Origin: CAWAMD01 sp963783045
Lineage (GTDB): Bacteria; Actinomycetota; Nitriliruptoria; Nitriliruptorales; Nitriliruptoraceae
NCBI GenBank assembly: GCA_963783045.1
Contig: CAWAMD010000009.1
Coordinates: 186,001 to 250,000 of the forward strand
Length of the DNA: 64,000 nucleotides
Direction of reading: 5' to 3'
A program made the position numbers and the translations under genes. Below the pieces are notes generated by a model. The model ran no database searches and was not told where the DNA came from. It saw only the letters and a list, made by a program, of their open reading frames with translations. Each line of letters starts with the position of its first letter. Position 1 is the stretch's first letter. This document shows, piece by piece, positions 51,238 to 60,029 of the stretch.

Positions 51238-51711
51238 TCAGCCGCGGACGGTCTCGGGGCCGTCGGGAAGCTCCACGGTGACCGCGGTCACCCGGTAGCC
51301 CGCGCCGGCGTCGTCGAGCTCGACGGTCATGCGTCCGAGCACGTAGTCCTCGGTCAGCATCATCGACTCGCTGCCGCGCCGGCCGACGCGGACGTCCGCG
51401 CCGAGCTCGTCCTCGGGGGTCCCGAGCAGCGCCCGGGCTTCGTCACGGGCCTGCACGACCCACTCGTCGTCGCCGGCGGTGTCGTCCCAGGGCTGCTGGG
51501 ACTCGGGGCTGCCGGCGAGGACGGTCCCGCCCGCAGCGGTGTCGTCCCAGGGCTGCTGGGACTCGGGGCTGCCAGCGAGGACGGTTCCGCCCGCCGCGCC
51601 GCCGTTCTGTGCGGCGCGGGCAGCGGCGTTCGCGCCGCCGACCGCGCTGGCGGCGGCGAAGGCGAGTCCCACGACGAGGGTGAGGCTCGGGATGGTGAGG
51701 GAGCGGCGCAT
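51238..51711 (-). CDS. Secreted I78-peptidase-inhibitor-like protein with internal 20-residue duplication
   Basis: 157 residues from ATG 51711. The signal peptide is RRSLTIPSLTLVVGLAFAAA then SAVGGANA. A 20-residue unit containing GGTVLAGSPESQQPWDDTA occurs twice in tandem (residues about 38-77). The C-terminal ~70 residues resemble the I78 inhibitor fold: VQARDEARALLGTPEDEL, RRGSESMMLTEDYVLGRMTV, DAGAGYRVTAVTVELPDG. Family assignment is by pattern and moderate. Ends before a strong hairpin terminator. Confidence 0.65.
   Translation of the reverse strand: MRRSLTIPSLTLVVGLAFAAASAVGGANAAARAAQNGGAAGGTVLAGSPESQQPWDDTAAGGTVLAGSPESQQPWDDTAGDDEWVVQARDEARALLGTPEDELGADVRVGRRGSESMMLTEDYVLGRMTVELDDAGAGYRVTAVTVELPDGPETVRG
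51479..51598 (-). repeat. 60-bp in-frame tandem duplication
   Basis: Two units, 51479-51538 and 51539-51598, differ at only about three positions, all but one toward the unit end. The repeat encodes the doubled 20-residue block of the I78-like protein. High identity implies a recent duplication or ongoing conversion. Confidence 0.9.
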
Positions 51712-52034
51712 GGTGTCGGTTCTCCGGTGGCGGGCGGCTCCTGTGCCGCCGTTCACCGCGTCAGACGCCGTCCTGCGTGTCGCGGTTCCCGGTTCGGGGC
51801 AGCGTGGCCCGGGCCAGCGCCGCCCCTGATGCGAGGCTCTGAGTCCACCCGACGCCCCCGGGGCCCGGGGGGCAGGGCACACGGGTCGCCCCGGCCCGGA
51901 CCTCCCGACGTGCGCCGGCCGTCGCCCGCGGCGCCGGCCGTCGCCCGCGCGACCGGACACGGTCGGACCCGCGGCCGGCCGCCCGCCTGCGCCACACTGA
52001 GATGCGTTCGATCACGTCCAACCGAGGAGAGCAC
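51712..52034. other. Divergent intergenic region
   Basis: 323 bp between the I78-like gene (minus) and the quinone oxidoreductase (plus). Very GC-rich with direct GCCGGCCGTCGCCCGCG repeats around 51914-51950. No gene, and no promoter I can defend. Confidence 0.4.
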
Positions 52035-52964
52035 ATGCGTGCCGTGGCCATCGACGAGTACGGCGGCCCCGAGGTCCTGCAGGTCCGCGAGGTCGACGAC
52101 CCCAAGGTCGGCCCCGACTACGTCCTCGTCCGGGCCCACGCCGCGAGCATCAACCCCGTCGACTACAAGATCGTCGCCGGCAAGCTTGACGCCGCCTTCC
52201 CGGTCCAGTGGCCCCTGATCCCGGGCTGGGACGTGGCCGGCGAGGTGGTCGGCACCGGCCCCGCCGTCCGCCACGTCGAGGAGGGCCAGCAGGTCTACGG
52301 CTACGTCCGCAAGGACCTCGTCGGAACCGGGTCCTGGGCCGAGCTCGTCGCTGTACCGGCCCGCTCCGTCGCGCCGGCACCCGGCGCGATCGACCCGGTC
52401 GCGGCGGGCTGCCTCCCGCTGGCCGGCCTGACCGCGTGGCAGTCCCTCGTCGAGGAGCTCGAGGTGGGCACGGGGGACACGCTCCTGATCCACGGTGCGA
52501 CCGGCGGCGTCGGCCACCTCGCCACCCAGATCGCCGTGGCCCGCGGCGCCCGCGTCATCGGGACGTGCAGCGAGCCGAACCACGACTTCCTCCGCGAGCT
52601 CGGCGGGGAGCCGGTGACCTACGGCGACGGGCTCGTCGACCGGGTACGCGAGCTCGCCCCTGACGGCGTCGACGCGGCCGCCGACTTCGCCGGCCAGGGC
52701 GCGATGGACGCCAGCGAGGCGCTGGTCCGCACGCCGGGACGGGTCGTGAGCATCGTGGACGCCCAGGCCACCAAGGAGCGCGGCGGTACCTACGTGTTCG
52801 TGCGCCCCGACGTGTCGCAGCTGAACGCCCTGGCGGCGCTCGTCGACGCCGGCGACCTGACGCCGCACGTGCAGTCGGTGCACGACCTCGACGACGTCGA
52901 GGCGGCGGTCACGGAGGCGAGCGAGGGCAGCGTGCGCGGCAAGGTCGTCCTGCGCATGGCGTGA
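52035..52964 (+). CDS. Zinc-less NADPH:quinone oxidoreductase-type MDR protein
   Basis: 309 residues from ATG 52035 (GAGGAGA upstream). MRAVAIDEYGGPEVLQVREV, HAASINPVDYKIVAGKL, IPGWDVAGEVVGTGPAV, LLIHGATGGVGHLATQIAVA (nucleotide-binding) and ARVIGTCSEPNHDFLRELG. The zinc-binding Cys residues of alcohol dehydrogenases are absent. Likely detoxifies quinones or enones. Followed after 89 bp by the hemerythrin gene. Confidence 0.9.
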   Translation: MRAVAIDEYGGPEVLQVREVDDPKVGPDYVLVRAHAASINPVDYKIVAGKLDAAFPVQWPLIPGWDVAGEVVGTGPAVRHVEEGQQVYGYVRKDLVGTGSWAELVAVPARSVAPAPGAIDPVAAGCLPLAGLTAWQSLVEELEVGTGDTLLIHGATGGVGHLATQIAVARGARVIGTCSEPNHDFLRELGGEPVTYGDGLVDRVRELAPDGVDAAADFAGQGAMDASEALVRTPGRVVSIVDAQATKERGGTYVFVRPDVSQLNALAALVDAGDLTPHVQSVHDLDDVEAAVTEASEGSVRGKVVLRMA

Positions 52965-53011
52965 CACCGGGCTGCCGTGTCGACATCCGACGGTCCGCGC
53001 CGCTGTGGGAT

Positions 53012-53034
53012 ACCTTTAGTAGTGAGATAAAGGT
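53012..53034 (+). promoter_or_regulatory. AT-rich inverted repeat before hemerythrin gene
   Basis: ACCTTTA (53012-53018) and TAAAGGT (53028-53034) are perfect inverted repeats with 9 bp between, in an island much richer in A+T than its surroundings, 20 bp upstream of the GTG. It looks like an operator for a dimeric regulator, possibly an iron, redox or nitric-oxide sensor given the target gene. Confidence 0.6.
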
Positions 53035-53053
53035 TTCCGCCAAAGGCCGTCCC

Positions 53054-53521
53054 GTGTGCGAGTACTGCACCTGCCGCGTCCAACCCTCGATCGCCCGCTT
53101 CGGTGAGGAGCACGAGGAGATCGACGCGCTGGCCGCCGACCTGCGGCACGCCCATGCCCACGGCGATCGCGCGCGGGTCGTCACCCTCGCCCGCGACATC
53201 GTCGCGCGGCTCGGCCCGCACGTCATGCGGGAGGAGCGCGGCCTGTTCCCGGAGCTGGCGGCCTCGGGGGCCCTTGAAGCCGTCACCGCGCTCGAGGAGG
53301 ACCACGCGGCGCTCGACGCCGTCTTCGCGGCAGTCGCCGCCGACGACCCGAGCCCCGAGCTGTGGCAGGCGATCCCGGCCGCCGTCGACCGTCTCGGCGA
53401 CCACATCTGGCGGGAGGAGTACGACCTCTTCCCGGCGGCGATCCAGCTCCTCGACCCGTGGGCCTGGGAGCGCGTCGAGGCCAGCAGTGCGGACGAGCCC
53501 ACGCCGGTGGCCGCGTCCTGA
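53054..53521 (+). CDS. Hemerythrin HHE-domain protein
   Basis: 155 residues from GTG 53054. N-terminal CEYCTC, seen in other members of this type, then di-iron ligands spread over the four-helix bundle: FGEEHEEIDALAADLRHAHA, PHVMREERGLFPEL, LEEDHAALDAVF, GDHIWREEYDLFPAA. These H..E..H/HxxxE positions are complete by eye. Binds O2 or NO, or senses iron or redox state. Upstream operator-like palindrome. Confidence 0.85.
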   Translation: MCEYCTCRVQPSIARFGEEHEEIDALAADLRHAHAHGDRARVVTLARDIVARLGPHVMREERGLFPELAASGALEAVTALEEDHAALDAVFAAVAADDPSPELWQAIPAAVDRLGDHIWREEYDLFPAAIQLLDPWAWERVEASSADEPTPVAAS

Positions 53522-53548
53522 CCGCGCCGGCCGCCTCCTGGGGGCGCG

Positions 53549-54860
53549 TCACCCGGCCGACGCAGCCTCGCGGGTCGGCGTCGGCGCGGCCGTCGGGTCG
53601 AACCCCGGGCGGATCGCGGTACGCGTCCGCAGCCGCCAGATGGCGAGCACGCCGGCGACCGCGATGGCGGCGCCGGCGATCCATGACACGGCCGGCGACG
53701 TGGCGGCCGCGAGTGGGATGAGCGTCACCTGCGCCCCGATGTTGGTCGCGTGCCCCGCCATGGACATGGCGGACACCACGGTGGTGCGCTGGTCGTCGCC
53801 GACGCGGTCGTGCGTCATCTCGGAATGGAGCGGGAACCAGGCACCGTTCGCGAGGTAGGTCAGCAGGAACACCGCGGTGAACCCGGCGAGGTGACCGGTG
53901 AGCGCCAGCCCGATCTGGGCCGCCGCCATGACGGCCACGAGCACGACCACCGCACGTCCGGCGTACACGCCGAACCACCGGCCGACGCGCGGGGCGAGGG
54001 CCGAGCCGAGGCCGGCGGCCGCGAAGATGCCGGCGCCCAGCAGGCCCAGCCAGAGCGTCGGGTTCGGCGTCGCGAGGAGGTGGGTCACCTTCGGCTGCCA
54101 GAGCACCTCGGTCACCACGAGGGGGACGGTGCCGGCCGCCATCGCGACCGCCAGCCGTGTCACCTCGGCGGAGCGACCGACGGTGCGCAGCCCCTCGCGC
54201 AGCACCTGGGGGGTGCGCCGGGCCTCGCGTCGTAGGCGCGCCCAGGCGCGGTGTCCGTCGGGATCCACGACGGGCTCGAGGAGGATCAGCACGGCCACGA
54301 AGAAGACGAACGTCGCCGCCAGCGCCACGGCCACCGGGATCGTGAGCGGATCGGCGTGCAGCGGCCCGGCCAGCAGCCGACCGGCGACACCGGCCGTGAT
54401 GCGCGCCGATCGCCAGTGCCAGCGCCTCGGCGATGCCGGCCCGCGAGAGCCCGACACGGATGTCTGCGTCGGCGTCGACGCGCCGGACGGCGGTCACGTA
54501 CCAGGCCTCCAGCGGCCCCGACGCGAGCGCCCGTCCCACACCGAGGAACACGGCGGCGAGGAAGACCAGCCCCAGCCCGGGTGCGGCGATGAGCAGCAGG
54601 CTGGTCGCGGCCAGGTTGGCCACCGTCGCGGTCGCCATGACCGGACGGGCGCCGAGCGTGTCGGCGAGGCCGCCGGTCGGGAGCTCCAGCACGACCGTCG
54701 TCGCGCTGTAGACGGCGAGCAGCAACCCGACCTGGCCGAGCCCGAGCCCACGGTCCTGCAGGAGCACGACCAGGATGGGGGCGATCGGCCCGACCCCCAG
54801 CCAGCGCAGGCCCGTCAGCAGGACGAAGCGCCGGCGCAGCGCGGTCGTGTCCTTGATCAT
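53549..54860 (-). pseudogene. MFS transporter, frame broken near 54400
   Basis: The N-terminal half (54860 to about 54405) reads RRRFVLLTGLRWLGVGPIAP, YSATTVVLELPTGGLADTLG, GVGRALASGPLEAWYVTAVR, GIAEALALAIGA. The C-terminal half (about 54400 to 53549) is in another frame: ITAGVAGRLLAG, AAGTVPLVVTEVLWQPKV, FTAVFLLTYLANGAWFPLHS. Removing one base near 54397-54405 (CGCGCATCAC in gene sense) would join them into a ~435-residue, 12-helix MFS exporter. Either a real one-base insertion or a sequencing error. ATGA overlap with the ArsR-type regulator upstream. Confidence 0.85.
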
Positions 54861-55456
54861 GAGAGGTCCACCTCGCGAGCCGGGAAGGCGCGCAGGACCA
54901 CCACGACGCGCTCGGTCGGACCATCGGTCGAGGCGCTGTCGCGCTCGTCGGCGCGTGCCGCGTGACGCCGCACGACGCCGGCGAGCTCCTCCGTGAGCGC
55001 GGTGAGCTCGTCGGGCGCGAGCCGCAGCTGCCAGTCGGAGGCGTCCGCGGCCTCCCGCCAGGCGAGGGAGTACGTGTCGGCGTCATCGAGCCAGCGGTCG
55101 TAGAGGCGGTCGTGGAAGGCGGCGGCGCTGCCCTGTAGCCATCGCAGGCGCTCCTGGGCGACGGGGTCGTCCCGGAACGAGCGTGGGTCGATGTGGGTGC
55201 CATGGTGGCGTGCGCGCCAGAAGCGCTGCCGGGCGGTCCCGAGCGCGGCGTCCTCGTCGACCATGCCCGCGTCCGCGAGCACGCGCAGGTGGTAGGAGGT
55301 CTGTCCCGAGTTCGTCCCGAACCGCTCGGCGAGCGCGGTGGCGGTGGACGGCCCGTCGCTGCGCAGCGCGGCGAGCAGCCGCATCCGAAGCGGATGCGCG
55401 AGGGCCTTCAGCCCGGCCGCATCGAGCTCGATGGTGTCGGAGGAGTGTGTCGCCAT
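54857..55456 (-). CDS. ArsR-type winged-helix transcription regulator
   Basis: 199 residues. The N-terminal winged helix is LDAAGLKALAHPLRMRLLAA, STATALAERFGTNSGQTSYH, LRVLADAGMVDE, followed by an all-helical domain (DPVAQERLRWLQGSAAAFHD, LAPDELTALTEELAGVV). Its stop overlaps the start of the MFS gene (ATGA), so the pair is a regulator-exporter unit. The promoter (55505-55533) carries a palindrome in its spacer, suggesting autorepression. Confidence 0.88.
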   Translation of the reverse strand: MATHSSDTIELDAAGLKALAHPLRMRLLAALRSDGPSTATALAERFGTNSGQTSYHLRVLADAGMVDEDAALGTARQRFWRARHHGTHIDPRSFRDDPVAQERLRWLQGSAAAFHDRLYDRWLDDADTYSLAWREAADASDWQLRLAPDELTALTEELAGVVRRHAARADERDSASTDGPTERVVVVLRAFPAREVDLS

Positions 55457-55504
55457 GGCCGCTCCGGACGCGGTGGGGGGGGAGAACCTCGTCGCTACAA
55501 TACA

Positions 55505-55533
55505 AGACTATCTTTGCAAAGAAAAGTGTGCAA
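55505..55533 (-). promoter_or_regulatory. Promoter and operator of the ArsR-MFS operon
   Basis: Minus strand TTGCAC (55533-55528), 17-bp spacer, TAGTCT (55510-55505). The spacer holds the perfect palindrome CTTTGCAAAG (55512-55521), where bound regulator would block polymerase. The region is AT-rich compared with its surroundings. The -10 sequence TAGTCT is the same as in the HTH-clpN promoter. Confidence 0.65.
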
Positions 55534-55674
55534 GTGCAGAGGGGCTCGCATGCGCCGGTCCAGGGGACGGGGCCGGGCGGTGGCCCGGCCGACGGCGGTG
55601 GCTGCGGCGTGCACCGACGCCGCGCAACCGGATACTCGACGCGGCGTCACGTCCATCGAGTCGAGGGGTCCGGG

Positions 55675-56403
55675 ATGCTGCAAGCGGCGTGGTGGGGGTT
55701 CGTGGGTGGGGCCTCGTTGCTCATCGGGGCGGTCGTCGGGATCGTCGCCAACCCACGCCAGCGGATCATCGGCTGGGTGATGGCGTTCGGGGCCGGGGTC
55801 TTGATCAGTGCGCTGGCCTTCGAGCTCACCCAGGAGGCGTTCCGCCAGGGTGGGCTCGCGGCGACGGGCACCGGCCTCGCCCTCGGCGCGCTCGCCTTCT
55901 TCCTCGGTGACCGCGCCGTCGACCGAGCCGGCGGTGACCACCGCAAGCGCTCGGGCGGCGAGCAGGAGGGAGGCTCGGGCACCGCCATCCTGCTGGGCGC
56001 CGTCATGGATGGCATCCCCGAGTCCGCAGCCATCGGCGTGAGCCTGCTCGCCGGCGGGTCGGTCGGCGTTCCGGTCCTCGCGGGGGTCTTCCTGTCCAAC
56101 CTCCCGGAGTCGATGGCGGCGGCCACCGGCCTGCGGCGGGCCGGTCACTCGCGCGGCTACATCCTCGGGACCTGGTTCGCGGTGGTGGCCGTGTCCACGG
56201 TCGCCGCCGCCGTCGGTTACGCCGTGCTGGGCAGCGCGTCGCCCGCTGCCGTGGCCGCCATCCAGGCGTTTGCTGCCGGCGCCGTGCTCACGATGCTCGC
56301 CGACACGATGATGCCGGAGGCCTTCGAGCACGGCGGCGACGTGGTCGGGTTGCTCACCGTGCTCGGCTTCGCGCTCGCGTTCAGCCTGTCGGCGCTGGGC
56401 TGA
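55675..56403 (+). CDS. ZIP-family metal transporter
   Basis: 242 residues from ATG 55675. Eight hydrophobic segments. The central ZIP helices read LLGAVMDGIPESAAIGVSLL and GVFLSNLPESMAAATGL (metal-site helices IV and V; Asp and Asn replace the more usual His/Asn, as in a bacterial subgroup). A hydrophilic loop (RAGGDHRKRSGGEQEGGSG) sits between helices III and IV. Divergent from the ArsR gene with 218 bp between; the operator region there may serve both. Confidence 0.85.
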   Translation: MLQAAWWGFVGGASLLIGAVVGIVANPRQRIIGWVMAFGAGVLISALAFELTQEAFRQGGLAATGTGLALGALAFFLGDRAVDRAGGDHRKRSGGEQEGGSGTAILLGAVMDGIPESAAIGVSLLAGGSVGVPVLAGVFLSNLPESMAAATGLRRAGHSRGYILGTWFAVVAVSTVAAAVGYAVLGSASPAAVAAIQAFAAGAVLTMLADTMMPEAFEHGGDVVGLLTVLGFALAFSLSALG

Positions 56404-56544
56404 CGAGGGCCGCGATCCCCGACCGCCGGATCGACGCCTTTCTGTTCGACGGCTCGCGACGGCAGTCGACGCGAGGTCGGACACCCTTGTCGACGCCCCG
56501 CCGTCGTGCGATCGTGACCGGGTGACCCATCCGCGGAGGCGACC

Positions 56545-57320
56545 ATGGCCGACACGCTGACACCGACGCCATCCTTCGACGATCCGGACGTGCGGGGTCG
56601 ATCTCCGCACGGCGACCCGTAACGATCGCGCCCGCGAGCGGCCGGCTGCTCGCGGCGCTCGGCGTGGCCACGCTCGTGGCACTGGTCGGCATGGCCGGGT
56701 TCGTCGCGGTGGGCATGCCGGCGGGGGAGTCGCCAGCGGCCCAGGTCGCGGCGCTCGCCGCAGGCGGGACGGCCGTGTACCGGTGGGGGTTCGTGTTCGC
56801 GATCGTCCTGAACCTGTCGCTCGTGGCGATGGTCGTGACGCTGCTGCACGCGCTGGCGGCATGGCGCGGGCTGCGGGCCACCGACGTGATCGGCGGTGCG
56901 CTGATGGTCGTCTACCTGCCGCTGACCCTCGCGGCCTACGCCACGCAGCTCACGGTCCTGCCGGCGCTGCTCGAGGAGGACCCGGCGGCCGCCGCGACCT
57001 GGCTCTTCGGGGCGGCCGCGGCGGTGCCGACCGTGCTCGACTACCTCGGGTACGCGGTGTGGGGGATCGGCGCCGTCGTCGTCGCCGTCGACCTCGTCCG
57101 CCGGCCCGGCCGCCTGGCCGCGATCGGGTGGCTCCTGGCTGCCGCGGGCACGACGAGCGTTGCCGGGTTCGTGGGGCTGGCTGCCGGCAGCGGCGTTGCG
57201 ACCGCCCTCACCGCGGTCGGCGGCGCACTCATCGCCCCGCTCGCCGGGGTCATCGCGTGGTACGGGCTCCAGGCCTACACGTCCGTGCGGACTCGGGCCG
57301 CGATGGGCGGTGAGTCGTAG
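56545..57320 (+). CDS. Multi-pass membrane protein, probable frame disruption near its start
   Basis: The large open part (56664-57320 from GTG, 218 residues) has about six transmembrane helices (VATLVALVGMAGFVAVGMPA, FVFAIVLNLSLVAMVVTLLH, VIGGALMVVYLPLTLAAYAT, and more). I do not recognise the family. A better start with GGAGG is ATG 56545, but its frame (MADTLTPTPSFDDPDVRG) stops at 56620. The +1/-1 frame then reads RPVTIAPASGRLLAALGVAT into the membrane part. A one- or two-base indel around 56590 would give one ~258-residue protein. If intact, the CDS is 56664-57320. Confidence 0.55.
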
Positions 57321-57486
57321 GCGGGGGACGACCAGGGCCAGCGCCGAGCCTCGGCCGATCGGCCCGCGGCCGCAGCCGGCCGGTGTGACCCACCGGACAG
57401 GTGAAGCCGACCTGCGCCGTCACGTCCGTGCCTGCCTGGCCGCACGGCCGCTCCCGGCGGTCGCCCCGGGTCGGTACCCGTGCCTC

Positions 57487-58617
57487 ATGCCGCAACAGGA
57501 CGCGCAGGAGCTGACCGTCACACGGGCGCTGCCCGTGGTCGCGAAGCTGCCTGCGGACTCGACCTCCGACGACCACGCGGCCGCGGTCGGGCTCGTCTAC
57601 GTCAGCGACGACGAGCCCGGCATCACCCGCGTGCCGTGGGGCCGGGGGTTCACGTACCGGTATCCCGACGGTGAGACCGTCCCGCGTGACCATCCCGACC
57701 GCCGGCGTGCCGAGGAGCTCGCCATCCCGCCCGCCTGGACCGACGTGTGGATCTGCCAGGATCCCAAGGGTCACATCCAGGCCACCGGTCGTGACGACGC
57801 CGGTCGCAAGCAGTACCGCTATCACCCGCGCTGGCGGGGTGTACGGGACGCGACGAAGTTCCACCGGATGCAGGCGTTCGCCGCCGCGCTGCCCCGTATC
57901 CGGGATGCCGTCGACCGACATCTGCGCAAGCGGCGGGTGACCCGGGAGAAGATGCTGGCGCTCGTCGTCGCCCTGCTCGACGAGACCCTCATCCGGATCG
58001 GCAGCGACAGCTACGCGCGCACGACCGGTGCCCACGGGCTGACCACCCTCGAGGAGAGCCACGTCGACATCCACGGCAGCCGCGTGGCGTTCTCGTTCCC
58101 CGGCAAGTCCGGGCAGGAGCGCGAGATCGAGCTGCGACACCCGCGTCTGGCCCGGCAGCTGCTGCGCTGCGAGGAGATCCCCGGCCAGCGCCTGTTCTCG
58201 TACGAGCACGACGACGGCTGGCACGCCGTCCACTCCGACGCGGTCAACGACTACCTCCGTCAGGTCGGTGGCGACGACCTCACCGCCAAGGACTTCCGGA
58301 CCTGGGGCGGCACGGTCGTGGCGGCCGCCGCCCTGCGTGAGGCGGGCCCACCGGCGGACGCCAGGCAGGCCGACGCGAACGTCCTCGAGGCGATCGACGC
58401 GGCCGCGGCGCGGCTCGGCAACACCCGCGCCGTCGCACGCAGCAGCTACGTCGACCCGCGGGTCCCGAAGGCCTACCGCTTCGACCGGTTCGACGAGGCC
58501 TGGGACGACGACGAGGACACGGTCGACCGGCTCACCCCGGCCGAGCGTGCCGTCGAGCGGATCCTCGCGCTGGACCTGCCGCCGTCCGCAGAGCTCGAGC
58601 AACGACGGGGCGCCTAG
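57487..58617 (+). CDS. DNA topoisomerase IB (poxvirus-like)
   Basis: 376 residues. GLVYVSDDEPGITRVPWGRG, YRYPDGETVPRD, LAIPPAWTDVWICQDPKGHI, QATGRDDAGRKQYRYHPRWR (catalytic region), FHRMQAFAAALPRIRDAVDR, IRIGSDSYARTTGAHGLTTL, DLTAKDFRTWGGTVVAAAAL, and nucleophile Tyr321 in SSYVDPR. Relaxes supercoils by a 3'-phosphotyrosyl link. It is a scattered accessory enzyme in bacteria, often in stress-tolerant actinobacteria. It is followed by the ferritin-like pair. Confidence 0.93.
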   Translation: MPQQDAQELTVTRALPVVAKLPADSTSDDHAAAVGLVYVSDDEPGITRVPWGRGFTYRYPDGETVPRDHPDRRRAEELAIPPAWTDVWICQDPKGHIQATGRDDAGRKQYRYHPRWRGVRDATKFHRMQAFAAALPRIRDAVDRHLRKRRVTREKMLALVVALLDETLIRIGSDSYARTTGAHGLTTLEESHVDIHGSRVAFSFPGKSGQEREIELRHPRLARQLLRCEEIPGQRLFSYEHDDGWHAVHSDAVNDYLRQVGGDDLTAKDFRTWGGTVVAAAALREAGPPADARQADANVLEAIDAAAARLGNTRAVARSSYVDPRVPKAYRFDRFDEAWDDDEDTVDRLTPAERAVERILALDLPPSAELEQRRGA

Positions 58618-58794
58618 GCAGCCACGCAGGGCCTCGGACGCGTCGGCCTACCCCGTCCGTGCCCTCGCCTAACGCTCCTTCCGGCAGTGATCGTCGCGCG
58701 GCGGTGGCCCGGGGCGCGGTCGTAGCGTCGGTCAGTGCGTGTCCGACGTGACGGGGCGCCATCGGGCGCCCCGCCCACCCGCCAAGGAGGCAGC

Positions 58795-60018
58795 ATGGCG
58801 TTCAACCCGCTGGAGGAGTCCGGCATCCCCCTCGACGACCAGCTCCGCAACTGGTCCGAGCTCAACATCGACCCCTACGACAAGCGCGAGGTCCATCCCT
58901 ACACCCGCACGCGGGTGATCATGATGAACGGGATCGAGGTCGAGTCGATCCTCTTCAGCCACCAGTTCGCCCGCCACACCGACGACGTGGACCTCAAGCG
59001 TGACCTGGCCCGCAACCGTCGGATCGACCAGCAGCAGCAGAAGGTCGTCAACGGGTTGAACCCCGGCGACCAGACGCCGCTGGAGACGACGATCGGCTAC
59101 GAGCAGGTCGCGGTCGACCTGACCGCATGGCTGGCGCGGAACGAGCCCGACCCGAACCTCAAGCAGGCCCTGGACTTCGCGCTGCTCGAGGACTTCGACC
59201 ACCTCTACCGCTACGCGAACCTGTACGAGCTGATCGACGGCCGGCACGCCGAGGAGCTGACCGGGCAGCTGACCGAGATCATGCCGGGCCGCCCGACGAT
59301 CGAGGAGCACCGCCACCCCTACGACGACGTGCGGCCCCACTACGACTCCCACACCGTCGACCCGCTGTCGCGACTCCACGTGATGACGATCGTGTCCGGC
59401 GAGCAGCAGACGATGAACTTCTACATGAACCACGGCACCGACTGGATGGAGCCGGTTGCGCGCGGGCTGTACGCCGAGATCGCCGAGATCGAGGAGCAGC
59501 ACGTCACCCACTACGAGTCGCTGATCGACCCGCTCGACTCGTGGCTCCAGCAGTGGGTGTTCCACGAGTACAACGAGGTCTACGCCTACTGGTCGATGAT
59601 GCAGCAGGAGGTCGACGAGCGGATCAAGCAGGTCTGGGAGCTGCACTGCAACTTCGAGATCGGGCAGCTGCAGGTCGCCGCCGACTACCTGCGCCGCTAC
59701 CAGGGCCAGGAAGCGGCCGAGATCCTGCCGTCCTCGCTCCCGGACACGCCGATCACCTTCGAGACGAACAAGGACTACGTTCGCCAGCTCCTCGACGAGC
59801 AGGTGAGCTGGCGTACCGACGGGCTCGTGTACGTCACCGACGAGCTGGCCAGCGACCACCGCTCCCGCCGCTACCAGGACACGGTCAACGAGGGCGGCGC
59901 GCCGAGCCGGGAGGTCATCGACCTCAACGCCAGCAAGCAGGGGCGCGAGTACCGCGACGAGACCGAGGGTGAGCACCCGGTCATCGACCTGCGCGACCCC
60001 GCGCACGCCGACCGCTGA
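58795..60018 (+). CDS. Ferritin-like di-iron protein, large
   Basis: 407 residues from ATG 58795 (AAGGAGG 5 nt upstream). All-helical with repeated E...ExxH-like patterns: LEDFDHLYRYANLYELIDGR, YAEIAEIEEQHVTHYESLID, WVFHEYNEVYAYWSMMQQEV, LHCNFEIGQLQVAADYLRRY. These resemble ferritin-like carboxylate-bridged di-iron ligands (Glu, ExxH, Glu, ExxH). The C-terminus is charged and probably disordered. I do not recognise a named family. Paired with the next ferritin-like gene, 11 bp downstream. Confidence 0.7.
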   Translation: MAFNPLEESGIPLDDQLRNWSELNIDPYDKREVHPYTRTRVIMMNGIEVESILFSHQFARHTDDVDLKRDLARNRRIDQQQQKVVNGLNPGDQTPLETTIGYEQVAVDLTAWLARNEPDPNLKQALDFALLEDFDHLYRYANLYELIDGRHAEELTGQLTEIMPGRPTIEEHRHPYDDVRPHYDSHTVDPLSRLHVMTIVSGEQQTMNFYMNHGTDWMEPVARGLYAEIAEIEEQHVTHYESLIDPLDSWLQQWVFHEYNEVYAYWSMMQQEVDERIKQVWELHCNFEIGQLQVAADYLRRYQGQEAAEILPSSLPDTPITFETNKDYVRQLLDEQVSWRTDGLVYVTDELASDHRSRRYQDTVNEGGAPSREVIDLNASKQGREYRDETEGEHPVIDLRDPAHADR

Positions 60019-60029
60019 GAGGAGCCGAC

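Noticed and set aside
54407..54860. Single 525-codon transporter-like protein ending at 53283
   Set aside because: After about residue 155 the translation turns Arg-rich and loses all membrane helices; the real continuation is in another frame, so this is a frameshift.
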